Shown here in pieces: positions 49,058 to 59,936 of a DNA stretch of 64,000 bases. Each line of letters starts with the position of its first letter. Position 1 is the first letter of the stretch. The notes under the pieces are model-generated. The model was not told the DNA's origin, did not search any database, and saw only the letters and a list, made by a program, of their open reading frames with translations. This DNA comes from Clostridiales bacterium. Lineage in GTDB: Bacteria > Bacillota > Clostridia > Christensenellales > UBA1242. The position numbers and the translations under genes are program-made. The DNA is taken from the NCBI GenBank assembly GCA_015069385.1, contig SVIS01000004.1:1-64000 (forward strand), read 5' to 3'.

Positions 49058-51898
49058 ATGAATATGTTTGATGATGAAAAAGTCGAAAATGAAATTTTGC
49101 TTGGGCAAATGTGTTATGATGAACTAGAGCCACTGCCACAAGAAGAGGAAGTGTTAGTGCAGAAAAAACTTGATGGACAAATGGGCTTTGACGACTTACA
49201 GTTTTTGCAAGAAGAAACACCACATAATAATATAACGCAAGAAACAAAACAAAAAGAGCAACAAATAAATAAAGCACAACAAAATACAACTTTCGACAAA
49301 ATTCCTCAAAAAACAATAAATAAACCAGAAAAAACATTAAAAATAGACATAAATTTACAAAAAAATACAATACAAGAAAAAAGTATAACAAAAACTTCAA
49401 CCATAAACTTACAAGAACAATTATATGAAAGTAAGGTTGAAATAAAAAATCAGTCCAGGGAGAAAAAATACGTGGCAAACAAAGTAGAGCAAATAAAAAT
49501 GAATGGTGGCGGAGTTTTATTTAAACCACTAGAAGATGTGCTTCATGAAAGTATGATTCCATATACTGAGCACGTTGTTATGGATAGGGCGCTTCCTAGA
49601 GTAGAAGATGGTTTAAAGCCTGTTCAAAGAAGAATTCTTTATGCTATGTATGATATGGGGTTATTACCAGATAAACCTTACAGAAAATCGGCAACGGTTG
49701 TAGGTGAATGTTTAGGTAAATATCACCCACATGGCGACTCATCGGTTTATGATGCTTCTGTGCGTATGGCGCAAGACTTTTCTTTAAGAGAGCCTTTAAT
49801 AGATGGTCATGGAAACTTTGGTTCAATTGACGGCGATGGCGCAGCAGCTTATCGTTATACAGAAATGAAGTTAAAAGACTTGGCATTAGAACTTCTTAGA
49901 GATATAGATAAAGACACAGTGCATTGGAGTCTAAACTTTGATGATAGGCTTAAAGAGCCAGATACTCTTCCAGGCAGATTCCCAAACCTTTTAGTTAATG
50001 GTGCATATGGTATTGCAGTGGGTGTGGCAACAAATATTCCACCGCATAATTTAGCCGAAGTTATAGATGCTGTAGTAGCCTATATAGATAAACCTTCTAT
50101 TACTGTAAAAGGCTTAATGAAATATATAAAAGGTCCTGATTTTCCAACCGGTGCAAATATTATTGCTGGTGATGAACTTGCTACTGCATACGAAACCGGG
50201 AAAGGCAAAATTACTGTTAGGGCAAATGTAGAAATTGAAACTGCAGGCGATAAACAGAATCTTGTTATAACCGAAATTCCATATCAAATTAATAAATCTC
50301 AACTGCTACAAAAAATTGCACAGTTAAAAGAAGATAATAAAGAAAAACTTGCTGCAATTCAAGAAATTCGTGATGAGTCTGACCGTAACGGAATAAGGGC
50401 AGTTATTAGGCTTAAAAAAGATGCCAATGCAAAAGCAATTTTAGAATATTTATATAAATCAACTAATTTGCAAACAAGTTTTGGCATAAATATGGTTGCT
50501 ATTGCAGGTGGCAAACCAAAACAAATGAACTTGCAAGAAATTATTTCTTATTATGTAGAATATCAACGTCAAGTTGTTTATAGACGTACTAAGTTTGACT
50601 TAGATGCATGTAAAGAGCGTGCTCATATTTTAGAGGGGCTTTTAATTGCTATTCAAAATATTGATGAAGTAATTAAAATAATTAAAAAATCCGAGTCAGT
50701 TTCTATTGCTAAACAAAAATTAAAAGAACGTTTTATGCTTTCTGATAGGCAAGCAACTGCAATACTTGAAATGAAATTATCTCGTTTAGTTAATTTAGAA
50801 GTTTATAAAATTAAAGAAGAACTAGCCGAGTTAAAAATTAAAATTGAAGAATTAACAGCAATTTACTTGTCAAAAACTAAACAATTTGAAGTTGTAAAAA
50901 AAGAAATTTTAGAAATTAAAAAAACATATAAATCACCACGTAGAACAAAACTTTTAGACCCAAATTCTTTAGAAGTAACCAAAGAAGAGCCTGAAGAAAT
51001 TGTTGTAAAAGACTTTATGCTTGCTTTAACTGCAAATAAAACAATTAAAGCAATTCCAATAAAGAACTATAATCTTGCAATACGTGAACTTGGTGAAAAT
51101 TCAGGACTTTCTGAAGTTCATACAAAACTTTTAAAAGCAAAATCAACCGATAAAGTTTTAATTTTTACTAACAAAGGTAATGTATTTAAAACTTTAGTAG
51201 ATAATATTCCAGAGGCAAAATGGCGTGAGCGTGGAACAGATTTATATAAATTAGACAAAAATATTATGCCAGATGAGTATGGCATTAATATGCTAATTAT
51301 TCCTAACGAGCCTTTTGAAATTGAGAACACTAAACTAATATTTGTAACAGCAAGCGGTATGATTAAAAAATCCAACCTAAATGAATATCTAATTGCAAAA
51401 AATGTTTATGCAGGAATTAAACTAAAAGAAAAAGATACTGTAATTTACGCAGGGGTAAGCGACCCAAGATTTAGCATTTTAATTTTAAGTAGATCTGGAA
51501 TGGGTGTTAATATTGCTGATGATATTGAATCAACTGGTAGAACCACAGCAGGTATTAAGGCTATTGCTCTTGATAATGGTGATGTTGTAAGGTTTGTTCT
51601 TCCTGTTAAAAAAAGTGGCGCTGTTACAGTGCTATCAAGCCGTGGTTATGTTAAAAACATTTCTATTGGCGAATATGAAATTGGCGCAAGAAATAGAAAG
51701 GGATTAAGAATATTAGGTAAAGATACAGGTGAACTTGCTTTTGCAACGTTTGGCATTGTTCCTCCAGATCTTGCAATATATGCCGAAGGCAAGTTACAGG
51801 TAATAAAATCTAAGTTTATTCCATATGACAACCGGGCAGGTAAGGGTAAGCAAGTGTACAAAGATGACTTTAAAGACGCTTTTGAGCCACTAAGTTAA
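49058..51898 (+). CDS. parC: DNA topoisomerase IV/gyrase subunit A with about 148-aa N-terminal extension
   Basis: [87 protein letters not shown]. Confidence 0.93.
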   Translation: MNMFDDEKVENEILLGQMCYDELEPLPQEEEVLVQKKLDGQMGFDDLQFLQEETPHNNITQETKQKEQQINKAQQNTTFDKIPQKTINKPEKTLKIDINLQKNTIQEKSITKTSTINLQEQLYESKVEIKNQSREKKYVANKVEQIKMNGGGVLFKPLEDVLHESMIPYTEHVVMDRALPRVEDGLKPVQRRILYAMYDMGLLPDKPYRKSATVVGECLGKYHPHGDSSVYDASVRMAQDFSLREPLIDGHGNFGSIDGDGAAAYRYTEMKLKDLALELLRDIDKDTVHWSLNFDDRLKEPDTLPGRFPNLLVNGAYGIAVGVATNIPPHNLAEVIDAVVAYIDKPSITVKGLMKYIKGPDFPTGANIIAGDELATAYETGKGKITVRANVEIETAGDKQNLVITEIPYQINKSQLLQKIAQLKEDNKEKLAAIQEIRDESDRNGIRAVIRLKKDANAKAILEYLYKSTNLQTSFGINMVAIAGGKPKQMNLQEIISYYVEYQRQVVYRRTKFDLDACKERAHILEGLLIAIQNIDEVIKIIKKSESVSIAKQKLKERFMLSDRQATAILEMKLSRLVNLEVYKIKEELAELKIKIEELTAIYLSKTKQFEVVKKEILEIKKTYKSPRRTKLLDPNSLEVTKEEPEEIVVKDFMLALTANKTIKAIPIKNYNLAIRELGENSGLSEVHTKLLKAKSTDKVLIFTNKGNVFKTLVDNIPEAKWRERGTDLYKLDKNIMPDEYGINMLIIPNEPFEIENTKLIFVTASGMIKKSNLNEYLIAKNVYAGIKLKEKDTVIYAGVSDPRFSILILSRSGMGVNIADDIESTGRTTAGIKAIALDNGDVVRFVLPVKKSGAVTVLSSRGYVKNISIGEYEIGARNRKGLRILGKDTGELAFATFGIVPPDLAIYAEGKLQVIKSKFIPYDNRAGKGKQVYKDDFKDAFEPLS

Positions 51899-51940
51899 AT
51901 AAAAAATACGAACTGATTTTAGTTCGTATTTTTTATTTAA

Positions 51941-52477
51941 TTAAAATTTTTCGTTGTATGGATTTTCTTTGTTTTCAGGTTCTTGTTTAACTTCAGTGGC
52001 AGGCGCTTCTTCATCTACAACAACCACACTTTCAGCAGGCTGAACTGCCTTTTTTGCAGCAGCTTGTTTTTTGTAGTAAGAATAATAAGATGCAATACCT
52101 AAAACTGAGAATACAAGACCAAGTATCATATCACGTATAAACGCACCAGAAACTTCACCAAATACTGAAATAACTGCGTCTAAGGCTGTGGCAAAATCTA
52201 CACCTGCTTCTGCAGCAACTGCAATAACAATTGCTAAGAAACTTGCAACAATATTAAAGATATTAATTAAAACTAAACACCAAACAAAAGTTAATTTTGA
52301 TATTTTGTAAAATTTGTTATATACCCAAAACATTGCAAGAGCAGTTACGTAAGATACAATAGATACAAACCAACCAGAAGAATAAATTAAACCCCAAACA
52401 ACAGCACCTGCTACTGCAACTAATGCAGAAAGTACTAGTGCAAGTGGTAAACTATTCTTTTTATTTACTTGTTCCAT
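51941..52477 (-). CDS. Hypothetical multi-pass membrane protein
   Basis: 178-aa ORF with four hydrophobic segments; GGAGG upstream. Confidence 0.75.
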   Translation of the reverse strand: MEQVNKKNSLPLALVLSALVAVAGAVVWGLIYSSGWFVSIVSYVTALAMFWVYNKFYKISKLTFVWCLVLINIFNIVASFLAIVIAVAAEAGVDFATALDAVISVFGEVSGAFIRDMILGLVFSVLGIASYYSYYKKQAAAKKAVQPAESVVVVDEEAPATEVKQEPENKENPYNEKF

Positions 52478-52619
52478 AATTCCTCCTTATTTTTAAGTCT
52501 ATCATATTAATATACAAAAATCAACCTAAAACAACAATTGGTTGAATATATGTTTATAAAATACAATTATTCAAAAAATTGTCAAAATATAACAAAATAA
52601 AAAAAACACTAAAAATTAG

Positions 52620-52647
52620 TTGACAACCGGCTGGGGGGGGGTAGAAT
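52620..52647 (+). promoter_or_regulatory. Shared family promoter copy 4 with G9 spacer tract
   Basis: TTGACA 52620-52625, G9 52633-52641, TAGAAT 52642-52647. Confidence 0.85.
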
Positions 52648-52676
52648 ACAAATATATCATTAAAAAGGAGAGTAAA

Positions 52677-53990
52677 ATGAAAAAGAATTTCAAATGGCTA
52701 ATAAACCTAGCCACCCTAGTACTATGCGTATGTGCTCTAGCCATAGGCGTGTACGCAGCAAAACAAGCAAGCCTTACCGCTACCGGAACAATAGGCTTTA
52801 CAGCCCATGGCTGTAAAGTAAAGGTGTCAGGAACAATAGATGCGTATGATGAAGACTTTACCACAAAACTAACAGGAACAGAAGCAACAATAGCAGAAAC
52901 ACTAGTAGATGAAGAAGGAAAAGAACTACCTCTTCCAGCAATGTACTTTAGTGATTTGGCAGAAGAAGGAAATACAATAACAATAAACTTAAAAATAACA
53001 AGCGACTCAGACTTTGCAGTACTATGTAATATACCAAACCCAGTAGCATATGATAGTACAGCAACAACGATAGAAATAACCTCTGTAAGAGGAGTAACCT
53101 CACACCAATCATTTGTACTATCAACAAAAGGTGAGTATAAAGATATAACAATAAAATTCACTTTAACCGATATAGAAACAGCCGCAGATATAACTGCAAC
53201 CTTTGATGCAAACCTAGAGTTTAAAAAATACACTTTTGATAGAAGTGCATTAAAATTAGCGGACACAGCAAATAGTGACACAGGGTTAGATGTAGGTAAC
53301 CTATACGTAGAAATGGGTGAGTACAACAGCACACCACTCAAATGGTATGCATTTGGCTATAGTGCATCTGGTAGCGAAGAAATGTCAACAGGCAATATGA
53401 CAACACTAGATGGCACAGTGTTTACCGATACAACATCTACAAATGTACCAGAAGGAACATATTTCTTTATATCAGAGTATGCTTTAGGAACAAGTACATT
53501 CCACGATACATATTCAGGAGACCCAGCGGAAATGGAATATAATGGTTCACCATTATATACAGCAATAAATGCACTTGCAACTTCAAGTACATACAAAATA
53601 GGCACTTCAACATTATATAACCAAATAGTAGCAAGAAATTTAGCAGGTGGAGATTACACCTTCTACGATGGCTGGAACGATGATCCTGGCGATTATGAAA
53701 CAATAGAAACCCGCCATACAAATTCAAGTACAAATCAAATGCTATGGGCGCTTTCATATGATGAAGCATATATACTGTTAAGAAATGGAACAGATGCAAA
53801 TGCTAAAACTGCAGACATGACGACTGGTGGTACAGCCGCTTGCGGTTGGTGGCTCCGATCGCCTAGCAGTTGCGATTCTTTCAACGAGGGCTCTGGCGCG
53901 AGGTTTGTCAACTCTAGTGCCTTGAACTCCAACAATTTCGTCAATTACGATTATGGCGTTCGTGCGGCTTTCAAACTTGTAATAGCATAA
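52677..53990 (+). CDS. Secreted DGR-target-family protein with lectin-like variable C-terminus
   Basis: MKKNFKWLINLATLVLCVCALAIGVYAAKQASLTATGTIGFTAHG; C-terminus GWWLRSPSSCDSFNEGSGARFVNSSALNSNNFVNYDYGVRAAFKLVIA. Confidence 0.93.
   Translation: MKKNFKWLINLATLVLCVCALAIGVYAAKQASLTATGTIGFTAHGCKVKVSGTIDAYDEDFTTKLTGTEATIAETLVDEEGKELPLPAMYFSDLAEEGNTITINLKITSDSDFAVLCNIPNPVAYDSTATTIEITSVRGVTSHQSFVLSTKGEYKDITIKFTLTDIETAADITATFDANLEFKKYTFDRSALKLADTANSDTGLDVGNLYVEMGEYNSTPLKWYAFGYSASGSEEMSTGNMTTLDGTVFTDTTSTNVPEGTYFFISEYALGTSTFHDTYSGDPAEMEYNGSPLYTAINALATSSTYKIGTSTLYNQIVARNLAGGDYTFYDGWNDDPGDYETIETRHTNSSTNQMLWALSYDEAYILLRNGTDANAKTADMTTGGTAACGWWLRSPSSCDSFNEGSGARFVNSSALNSNNFVNYDYGVRAAFKLVIA
53843..53975 (+). 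repeat. Putative DGR variable repeat (VR3) of a different template
   Basis: GC-rich; ends in GGCGTTCGTGCGGCTTTCAAA, identical to the VR1 3' flank; centre differs from the local TR in length and at non-A positions. Confidence 0.7.
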
Positions 53991-54202
53991 ATTAAATTTT
54001 AATTAAAACCGTGATAGTATTATTGCGGTTTTTATTAATGTTTTTGTCATTCTTTTACATTTTAAGACATTTTCAAACAAACTTTTTACTAACATGTAAT
54101 AAGTTGTGTTTGCTATACTTGGTTTTGCAACGTATTTATAGAAATATAAATTGAGAATTACATAGCATGAAAAAATAATTAAAAAACTAAAGGGGAATTT
54201 AT

Positions 54203-54571
54203 ATGCAAAAACAAGGAATTGAAGCATTAAAAAGAATGGCAAATATGGCAAAAAATAGGTTAAGAAACAAAGTAAGGGAAAACGATAATAAAGCGCTTAA
54301 AAAAGGCGACACATTTAAAGTTTTGTTCGGTGAGGGTGTGGATATTAAGAATAAAATTATCACCAAGGAAGATGCAAAGTTATACACAAAAATAAAAAAC
54401 ATGTTAGATGAAAATCAGGATGTGGCAAACCCTATTGCACATTTAATTGATTATAAAGTTTATAATAAGTTAGATTCGCTTTCTAAAGAGCGTTATTTGT
54501 TTGAGTTGGTTAATAAATATAAGTTATATAAAACAAGATATTTAGAGGAAAGAGTTCAACAAGTTATTTAA
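54203..54571 (+). CDS. Hypothetical protein
   Basis: 122-aa basic ORF with AGGGG upstream. Confidence 0.65.
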   Translation: MQKQGIEALKRMANMAKNRLRNKVRENDNKALKKGDTFKVLFGEGVDIKNKIITKEDAKLYTKIKNMLDENQDVANPIAHLIDYKVYNKLDSLSKERYLFELVNKYKLYKTRYLEERVQQVI

Positions 54572-54650
54572 AAACTAAAAAGGCTGTTTTGTTTACAACT
54601 GTATTTTGCATGTGGTATAATTCTAATAAATATATAACTTAAGGAAAATT

Positions 54651-55703
54651 ATGGAAACAGCATTAGTAACAGGGGCAAACGGCTTTATTGGCTCGCATTT
54701 GTCGGTAGAACTTGTAGAACAAGGGGTAAAAGTTTTTGCATTGCAAAGAAGCATGGGTTCAAAAAATATAAAATACAATCAATTTGTTCAAGAGGGTAAA
54801 ATACAAGTTATTAGGGGTGATATTACTAACATATCGCAAAACACAAATGGCGAGTTTAAAGTTTTATTTAATAATACAGAAACAGTTTTGCCAAAAGTAA
54901 ATTATATTTTTCACATTGCCGGCAAGGTTAGTGTGTGGGGCAAATATGAAGACTTTAAAAAAATTAATCTTGGAGGAACAACAGCCCTTTTAAATTATGC
55001 AAAAAACATAGAAGCAAAATGTTTTTCATATTTATCATCTGTTGCTGTCTATGGTTTTTATGGCTATAAAAATTTAAAAGAAGAAGATGAAAAAAAGCCA
55101 TTTAAAAACCCATATTCTCTCAGTAAATTAGAGGCTGAAAACTATGTTAAAAAATTTGGTCAAGAAAATGGACTTAACTATGTAATTATAAGGCCAGGTA
55201 ATGTTTATGGTGAATATGATTATACATCTAGTCATGAAATATATACCAGAGTCAAAAAACAAAAAATGTTAATAAGTGCTGGTGGCAAATATGAAAGTTG
55301 CTTTGTTTATGTTGGCAATTTAGTTGAGGCAATATTACATACAGCATTTAATTCAAACTGCCATAATACCGATTATAATGTTTCTGATTCAAACAACACT
55401 TTAAAACAGTATTTAACCAATGTTGCACAGACTTTTGGGGTTAGAGCCAAATTTACAAATTTTGCAAAACCATTAGCAAAAATGACTGCGGGGCTTGTTG
55501 AGGGTATATACCATATGTTCTTTATTAAAAAGGCACCACTTATTACTCGTTTTTCTGTTTATCAAAATTGTGAAGATTATAGTTTTAGTATAGATAAATT
55601 AAAAAGTGTTGGTTATAAACCAAAATACTCAAATGAAGAGGGTATTAAAAAAACAGTAGATTGGATTAATACTTTAGAAACACAAAATAAAGAAGAGAAA
55701 TAA
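54651..55703 (+). CDS. NAD-dependent epimerase/dehydratase (extended SDR)
   Basis: ALVTGANGFIGSHLSVELVEQG; FHIAGKVSVWG; NPYSLSKLEAE. Confidence 0.93.
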   Translation: METALVTGANGFIGSHLSVELVEQGVKVFALQRSMGSKNIKYNQFVQEGKIQVIRGDITNISQNTNGEFKVLFNNTETVLPKVNYIFHIAGKVSVWGKYEDFKKINLGGTTALLNYAKNIEAKCFSYLSSVAVYGFYGYKNLKEEDEKKPFKNPYSLSKLEAENYVKKFGQENGLNYVIIRPGNVYGEYDYTSSHEIYTRVKKQKMLISAGGKYESCFVYVGNLVEAILHTAFNSNCHNTDYNVSDSNNTLKQYLTNVAQTFGVRAKFTNFAKPLAKMTAGLVEGIYHMFFIKKAPLITRFSVYQNCEDYSFSIDKLKSVGYKPKYSNEEGIKKTVDWINTLETQNKEEK

Positions 55704-55705
55704 AT

Positions 55706-56437
55706 ATGAGTTTAAAAGAAAAAGTAAAAACAGAAATAGATTTTTTAAAAAAAGATAATAATAAAAATTTTGCATTATCATTAATTTTTTCTTGTATTAT
55801 TTTATTTGTTTATTGCTATTTTGGTTCATTTAGTTTTTTTGAACAAACTTTTAATATTCAAGATATAGATTATTGGAAAATAATATATCATAATTGCATG
55901 AGTTTTGCTTTGTTTTTTATACTTGGCATAATTTTTGTAAAACTAGTATTAAAAGAAAAATTATCTAATTTTGGTTTAGGGTTTGGTAAGGCAAAACTTG
56001 GATTTATTATTTGTGCTATTGCAATTCCTATTTGTGCAATTTGTGGAGTTTTGTCGGCTTTTGATAGTACTATGGCTTCAACATATCCACTTATTGATTT
56101 TGCAACATATGGCAAGTGGTGGCAAATAGGTTTGTATTTTGTTTCATACTTACTTTATTATATTGGTTGGGAATTTTTATTTAGAGGCATTTTATATTTT
56201 TCGGGCGAGAAAAAATGCGGAGTAGTGTGTTCAATATTAATTACAACACTTATTTCCGCATTAATTCATACCTCTATTGGTGGTTTTGGAAAACCTATGA
56301 TAGAAACACTTTCAGCCATTCCGGCGGGCTTAATTTTTGGGTTTATTACTTATAAAACTCGCAGCATAAATTATTCTTTAATTATACATTTAATGGTTGG
56401 AGTTTTTACAGATATATTTGTATTTTTAATTGCTTAG
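55706..56437 (+). CDS. CPBP family intramembrane metalloprotease
   Basis: GWEFLFRGILYF (EExxxR-like), SALIHTSIGGFGKP, multi-TM. Confidence 0.85.
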   Translation: MSLKEKVKTEIDFLKKDNNKNFALSLIFSCIILFVYCYFGSFSFFEQTFNIQDIDYWKIIYHNCMSFALFFILGIIFVKLVLKEKLSNFGLGFGKAKLGFIICAIAIPICAICGVLSAFDSTMASTYPLIDFATYGKWWQIGLYFVSYLLYYIGWEFLFRGILYFSGEKKCGVVCSILITTLISALIHTSIGGFGKPMIETLSAIPAGLIFGFITYKTRSINYSLIIHLMVGVFTDIFVFLIA

Positions 56438-57123
56438 TTTGCAATAAAATATAATTGATTTAAACGATTGTGGCGAGTGGCGTCTTCAATCGTTTTTTCA
56501 TTTATAACTTGATTTGCTTTTATTATTATTTCATTATTTACACCAAACAAATTGCTTTTTGCAACTTTGCCTAAAATTGTATCTGTATTATATTGTAATT
56601 TGCTAGGAACAATATTGTCATAACTTTTTGAATTTTCAAATTGAAGAATGTTTACTTTAATATTATCTAAACTATTTACTTTGACTCTTGGTTTTAAATT
56701 ATCGGCCACAAATTTATTGGTGCAGTAATAAACAAAATTTTTTCTTATATATATATTGTCGGCGCTTAATTGAGTTTGAGTGTCGGTTAAATAATATAGT
56801 ACATTACCTTTTTCATCAATTTCACAATCAATTATTTTGCCAAATAGGTTAGCATTTTCATCTATTACAGGTTTAAACATTGGTGATTTTTTTTGTCTGT
56901 CTAAAAATATATTAAGTTTGGTTTTGTTAGAAAGTATAATACATTCACCAATTGCCTTTATGTTGTTAATTTTTAATTCAAACTCATTCTCTTCCATATC
57001 AAATAATTTTAAACTTAATACTTTGTTAAAACTAGCATTAAAGTTAGCATCAATAATTGTCCCAATAATTTCACCTTCGTAAAGAGCAAACACTTGTTTG
57101 CCAAATAAATTAGATATTTGCAT
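56434..57123 (-). CDS. PRC-barrel-like protein
   Basis: MQISNLFGKQVFALYEGEIIGTIIDANFNASFNKVLSLKLF and a second similar barrel-like segment. Confidence 0.6.
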   Translation of the reverse strand: MQISNLFGKQVFALYEGEIIGTIIDANFNASFNKVLSLKLFDMEENEFELKINNIKAIGECIILSNKTKLNIFLDRQKKSPMFKPVIDENANLFGKIIDCEIDEKGNVLYYLTDTQTQLSADNIYIRKNFVYYCTNKFVADNLKPRVKVNSLDNIKVNILQFENSKSYDNIVPSKLQYNTDTILGKVAKSNLFGVNNEIIIKANQVINEKTIEDATRHNRLNQLYFIAN

Positions 57124-57237
57124 ACTTTCCCCTTAATTATATATTGTTCGCTTTTTGCGTATAAGGCTATTTGGCCTTTGTTATACCTTATTAGTAGTTA
57201 TAAGTTTTTATGCTGGCTTTATTTGTCGATTTTAAAA

Positions 57238-58068
57238 CTAATCTATATCAATAATTAAATTGTTGTTAATTGTAAATTTAATTTGAGTAAGTTCTTGATT
57301 AGAAAATAGATAATATTCCCCCTCGATTTCACGCATGCAATTAAATTTAAGGAAATAACTTTTAAGGTCGTTTATATTTAAATCGCTAGTTATTAAATTT
57401 TTTGAAATTTCAAAACCATTTTTTGTCAAATAAAAAAACAAAAAAGGCAAAGTGTAATTATTGTATGAAATTTCTCCTTTACAATATTTTTTTGTTTCAA
57501 TTTTGTTATTTATTAAGTCAATATTGAAATATAAATAATAATTATTATTATTTTGTATTGGGCATAAAATGTTAAAAAAGTCTTTTTCTGTTTTAAATTC
57601 AATACATTTAAGCAAATTAAAAGAAAAATAATCAATATTAAAAATAATCATATTATTTTTATTAAATATGTATATATTATTATAATTTTCAACGGCATAA
57701 TTATTTTTGTTACCAAAAAAATAATAACTATAAAATTTTGTTTTATAATTAATTGTTAAAAAATTATTATAAATATATATTTCGCTATTTGGAGTTAGAA
57801 TTTTTTGCAAAACATTATTTTTGTTTAAAGTTATTATTTCTATAAATTTTTTGTCTTTATGATTAAAAATATTAATACCTTCTTGGTTTAAAGATAGATT
57901 TAAATTTAAGTAAACGGGTGAAAATAGTGCCAAGTTTTCATATAACTTAATTTTTTCATATAAAGCCATATTTTGTAAATAAACATAATTGTTTTTATGT
58001 AATAGTTGTTGTTGATTGTTGCATTCAATCCATATATTGTTTTGTGAAAGTAAATATAAAGTTTCCAT
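57238..58068 (-). CDS. Hypothetical protein, N/I/Y/L-rich
   Basis: 276-aa ORF in very AT-rich DNA. Confidence 0.55.
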   Translation of the reverse strand: METLYLLSQNNIWIECNNQQQLLHKNNYVYLQNMALYEKIKLYENLALFSPVYLNLNLSLNQEGINIFNHKDKKFIEIITLNKNNVLQKILTPNSEIYIYNNFLTINYKTKFYSYYFFGNKNNYAVENYNNIYIFNKNNMIIFNIDYFSFNLLKCIEFKTEKDFFNILCPIQNNNNYYLYFNIDLINNKIETKKYCKGEISYNNYTLPFLFFYLTKNGFEISKNLITSDLNINDLKSYFLKFNCMREIEGEYYLFSNQELTQIKFTINNNLIIDID

Positions 58069-58167
58069 ATAATATTTTATTTTTATTTAGCTGTGATTAT
58101 GTTAAATATGTATAATCACTTTTTTTCTGTCAATAATTAAAACATACAAAATTAAAGGGGAGCAATC

Positions 58168-58953
58168 ATGAAAGATTTTTCTAGATGGAGTAAAGAAGAA
58201 ATAAAAACTCTTTTCAAATTTGTTGAGATAAAAAAGAGTGAAGGTATGCCACTTATTCAAATATTTTTTAATTATGCACAAGCAACAAAAAGACATACAA
58301 ACAGCGTAAGAAATTATTATTATAAAGAACTTTCTTTAATGCAAAACAATGTCGACTTTGCAAAAGAACTAAATATAAATTTAGATAATCACGAAGTAGT
58401 GCGAGGAATACCGTTTTCTAAAGAGGAACAAACTAAAATGTTAGAACAAATTGAAAAATTATTATCACAAGGGTTTTCTGTAAGAAAGGCTTGTTTGAAA
58501 CTTGCAGATGGTGATGCATCAAAAATGATTAGGTTGCAAAATAAATATAGGGCAATAGTAAAACAAAAAGGAGAAAATAATTCTATGGGTGAAATAATAA
58601 AAATGCCTCAAAACAAAACAGGGTTAAGCGATGAAGATGTTAAAGCACTTTTTATGGGGTTAATTAAGTTGGTAAAAAAACAAGAATATGAAAATGCAAA
58701 ACTAACTCTAAAAGGGGAACTATTTGACGCCAATGAAAAACTTAAAGATGCAATGGCAAAATTGGCTGTAAAAGAAAATCAAATTAGCAAACTAAAAGAA
58801 CAAATAGTTCTAGTTAAAAATCAATTAGACACTCAAAAACAAGAGAGCATAAAAAGAAGAGTCAACTCGGTTTCTAAAACAAAATCGGCATCTAGTCTTG
58901 TTAGAGAATATTTTAAGCAAACAAATTTGGCTGTAAATAAGGCGGAAAATTAA
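58168..58953 (+). CDS. Myb/RsfA-like DNA-binding protein with coiled coil
   Basis: SRWSKEEIKTLFKFVEIKKSEGMPLIQIFFNYAQATKRHTNSVRNYYYKEL. Confidence 0.7.
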   Translation: MKDFSRWSKEEIKTLFKFVEIKKSEGMPLIQIFFNYAQATKRHTNSVRNYYYKELSLMQNNVDFAKELNINLDNHEVVRGIPFSKEEQTKMLEQIEKLLSQGFSVRKACLKLADGDASKMIRLQNKYRAIVKQKGENNSMGEIIKMPQNKTGLSDEDVKALFMGLIKLVKKQEYENAKLTLKGELFDANEKLKDAMAKLAVKENQISKLKEQIVLVKNQLDTQKQESIKRRVNSVSKTKSASSLVREYFKQTNLAVNKAEN

Positions 58954-59037
58954 AAATGCAAAAAAAGTAGTACTTGACAAAATTGTGTAAATAGGTTAGC
59001 ATATTCATGAAAAAAACTATAGGAGATTGTATTTATC

Positions 59038-59808
59038 ATGAATGCACTTTATACAATAAAATTAAAAGAAAATTTTCCAAAAATTTATAAACAATATTTA
59101 ACTAAACTTTTAGATGAAGATTCTATCAATCAAATCTTTGCCAATAAAAATGTTTCAAAAGCATTTAATAAAGTTTTAAATCTTGTTTATAAAAACACTA
59201 CATTTGGTAACAAATATAATGATGAAATTAAAGCCGCAATTTCTGAATATGAACAAACTGTTCAAAAAGAAGTTGGTTTTAACGATGAATATTTAAGGCA
59301 GTTTTTTCATATTTATAGGTTTTATGCTTCAAGCACTTATTCAGCAATAATTGATGAAAAAGATCGTTATTTAATTAATCAAGAACAAGGTTATTTTAAT
59401 CAACTTTCATATGTGTGTTGTGAGGCTTGTGAAAACTTATTTAATGATCTTCAACATGGCAATCGCTGGTGGGAAGTAGACAGCCCTACAACTCTTCGTC
59501 GCCAACTTATGAATGATCGTTTAGTTATTCCTGTATATCGTTTACAAAAACTTTGCAGAGAATATTTAGGCCGTGAAATAAATATTGAAAAAGACCTTTG
59601 CTTAAACGAAGGAAAAACAGTTCCTCCACTTGGCTTGGTAAAAGAACTTGATGAAAAAATGGCAAAAAATGGTTATTCGCTTGCATATGCTTATGTACAA
59701 GAAGTAAATGGTCAGCGCCAAATGGTAGAGTCAAGTCAAAAACCAAATGATGACAGATATTATATCAAAAGGTATGTTCCTACAAGAGAAACTCAAAATA
59801 CAAAATAA
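59038..59808 (+). CDS. Hypothetical protein
   Basis: 256-aa ORF with AGGAG upstream. Confidence 0.75.
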   Translation: MNALYTIKLKENFPKIYKQYLTKLLDEDSINQIFANKNVSKAFNKVLNLVYKNTTFGNKYNDEIKAAISEYEQTVQKEVGFNDEYLRQFFHIYRFYASSTYSAIIDEKDRYLINQEQGYFNQLSYVCCEACENLFNDLQHGNRWWEVDSPTTLRRQLMNDRLVIPVYRLQKLCREYLGREINIEKDLCLNEGKTVPPLGLVKELDEKMAKNGYSLAYAYVQEVNGQRQMVESSQKPNDDRYYIKRYVPTRETQNTK

Positions 59809-59813
59809 CATAA

Positions 59814-59846
59814 CCCCCCCCGCTCTAAACTTTAGAGCGGGGGGGG
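59814..59846. terminator. 16-bp perfect hairpin C8-GCTCTAAA-C-TTTAGAGC-G8 between convergent gene and tRNA-Leu
   Basis: Direct base reading; lies downstream of both convergent units. Confidence 0.7.
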
Positions 59847-59850
59847 TGTT

Positions 59851-59936
59851 TGGTGCGAACAGCGAGACTTGAACTCGCACGAGTTTAACCTCACAAGCGT
59901 CTGAAACTTGCGCGTCTACCATTCCGCCATGTTCGC
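59851..59936 (-). tRNA. tRNA-Leu(CAG), CCA encoded
   Basis: Reverse complement GCGAACATGGCGGAATGGTAGACGCGCAAGTTTCAGACGCTTGTGAGG...GTTCAAGTCTCGCTGTTCGCACCA; long variable arm; loop TTCAGAC. Confidence 0.95.

Noticed and set aside
53843-53975. Treating VR3 as a direct product of TR 2057-2183
   Set aside because: Core length differs by three codons and non-A positions differ.
59731-59922. Minus-strand ORF 59731-59922
   Set aside because: Overlaps tRNA-Leu and the C8/G8 hairpin; spurious.
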